Shown here one piece after another: positions 5,399 to 6,115 of a stretch of DNA of 6,115 nucleotides. A program made the position numbers and the translations under genes. Position 1 is the first letter of the stretch. Each line of letters begins with the position of its first letter. The notes under the pieces are model-generated. The model saw only the letters and a program-made list of their open reading frames with translations, had not been told where the DNA came from and ran no database searches. The stretch lies in assembly GCA_012269805.1 (NCBI GenBank), contig JAAXJP010000421.1, forward strand, positions 2,796 through 8,910. Reading direction: 5' to 3'. This stretch comes from Rubrivirga sp. GTDB lineage: Bacteria > Bacteroidota > Rhodothermia > Rhodothermales > Rubricoccaceae.

Positions 5399-6115
5399 CT
5401 ACGCGCCGTCGATCGTGATGTGGAAGACGGGCTGCTCGTCCTCCAGGAGCACCAGCAGCCGGCCCTCGTCCTGCATCCGCCCGAGCACGCGGGCGAGGGC
5501 GCCGAAGAGACGGTCGTCGTACGTCCCGGCGAGGTCGTCGGCCCACCGCGTCGCGAGGCGTTGGGCGGTCGGGGTGGCGGCGTCGGAGAAGGGGACCGTG
5601 AGCGTGTCGGCGGCCGTCGGCCAGAGCGCGTAGCGGGTGTACACGAGGTCGACCGAGGCGCCGTACTCGTGGCTGGAGCGGCCCGTGGTGGCGTTCCGGT
5701 TCGACTGCGTGAGGTCGGCCTGGAGGTCGGCCGTGCGGAGGGCCGACGAGATGGCCAGCCGGTAGGGGGGGAGCCCGGCCTCGGCCAGCTCGGCCTGGAA
5801 CCGCTCGCCGAGCTCCTCCAGCCGCTCGAGTAGGAGCGGGCGGACGAACGGCTTCGAGTGCTCCAACACGCGGACGACGTAGTGCTGGTTGTCGACGAGC
5901 GGGACGAGGGCGCCGGTGCGCAGGTGCCGGTCGAGGTCGGCCTCGCTCGTGAGCGGCGGGACGCCGAGCGAGTCGGCCATGTCGAGGTGCTCGGTGTACG
6001 ACGGCGTGGTCGGCCGGCGGAGGCGGTTCTCCTCGTAGGCCGTCGGTTCGCGGAGCTGTTCGAACCGGCCGCGGAGGCGCGTCACGAACGCCGACAGCGA
6101 GTCGACGGCCGGGGC
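5399..6115 (-). CDS. DUF5715-like protein, probable LAS/M15-type metallopeptidase relative (5' end cut by window)
   Basis: The frame stays open to the right edge (238 residues visible, no stop), so the start and any signal or membrane segment lie outside. A GTG at 6085 is in frame, but the coding pattern continues upstream of it. Counting from that GTG, the protein shows GLPPYRLAISSALRT (104-118) with Arg117 and Gln122, then SSHEYGASVD (137-146) with presumed zinc ligands His139 and Asp146, and QPVFHIT (218-224) with His222. These match the downstream neighbour motif for motif, and the two also align before them (for example MADSLGV here and ELAETFGV there). They are therefore tandem paralogues rather than a recent duplication, because the connecting sequences differ widely. 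As in the neighbour, the usual catalytic Glu three residues before the last His is Pro. The stop at 5399 lies 128 bases before the ATG of the next gene. The role is inferred to be in the cell envelope. Confidence 0.82.
   Translation of the reverse strand, partial: APAVDSLSAFVTRLRGRFEQLREPTAYEENRLRRPTTPSYTEHLDMADSLGVPPLTSEADLDRHLRTGALVPLVDNQHYVVRVLEHSKPFVRPLLLERLEELGERFQAELAEAGLPPYRLAISSALRTADLQADLTQSNRNATTGRSSHEYGASVDLVYTRYALWPTAADTLTVPFSDAATPTAQRLATRWADDLAGTYDDRLFGALARVLGRMQDEGRLLVLLEDEQPVFHITIDGA

Noticed and set aside
5271..5546. N-terminal extension of the second DUF5715-like gene up to an ATG at 5546
   Set aside because: The added residues are Arg/Pro-rich and mostly overlap the well-supported upstream paralogue in another frame. 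The membrane helix follows naturally from the ATG at 5270 or the GTG at 5330.
1824..5633. A 1269-codon open frame on the plus strand
   Set aside because: It runs antisense through polB and the DUF5715-like genes, all of which have clear conserved motifs. Its product is a repetitive mix of Glu, Asp, Arg, Val, Leu, Gly and Pro with no domain, the usual mirror of strongly GC-biased codons. It is an artefact of composition.
1..6115. CRISPR array, insertion sequence, tRNA or rRNA
   Set aside because: I found no regularly spaced repeats, transposase motifs, flanking terminal repeats, or tRNA/rRNA signatures on either strand.
1953..6115. A defence system built from the polymerase and two peptidase-like proteins
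   Set aside because: The polymerase has complete housekeeping-type proofreading and catalytic motifs, the DUF5715-like proteins look like envelope proteins, and there is no nuclease, helicase, sensor or toxin partner. Adjacency alone does not support a system.

Overview
The window is a high-GC (about 70%) bacterial segment in which every gene I can support lies on the minus strand. Codon third positions are mostly G or C, and Shine-Dalgarno sequences are absent or weak before the starts. The gene content also points one way: a FAS1 lipoprotein, a bacterial family B DNA polymerase, and two proteins resembling DUF5715, a family I associate with Bacteroidetes-type genomes. Together these suggest a high-GC member of the Rhodothermota/Bacteroidota group, such as a Rubrivirga- or Rubricoccus-like marine bacterium. 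This placement is an inference, not a demonstration.

In order of minus-strand transcription (right to left) the layout is as follows. A 5'-truncated DUF5715-like protein (5399-6115) is followed by a second, membrane-anchored paralogue (4401-5270, or from a GTG at 5330). Next comes a complete 782-residue family B DNA polymerase of the Pol II type (1953-4301). An intergenic stretch of about 440 bases then holds a perfect inverted repeat (1822-1842), a plus-strand promoter-like pair and a 22-codon hydrophobic mini-ORF (1636-1704). A FAS1-domain lipoprotein (945-1508) follows, and after it two hairpins, the second a convincing intrinsic terminator (852-889). An NAD(P)-binding SDR of the TIP30/HTATIP2-like type (161-841) comes next, and the left end (1-160) appears to be intergenic.

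The two DUF5715-like genes and the polymerase could be co-transcribed, since their gaps are about 100 bases and I see no convincing terminator between them. The fasciclin and SDR genes look like separate units split by the terminator. I see no shared pathway. The polymerase suggests DNA repair or translesion synthesis, the DUF5715 pair looks like envelope LAS-type (M15-like) metallopeptidases, and the FAS1 lipoprotein suggests adhesion or matrix functions.

There is no obvious novel multi-gene system. The points most worth a second look are the DUF5715 pair, which keep LAS-type substrate and zinc-binding residues but lack Glu at the usual catalytic position, the hydrophobic mini-ORF, the inverted repeat, and the terminator that ends 10 bases before the SDR start codon.
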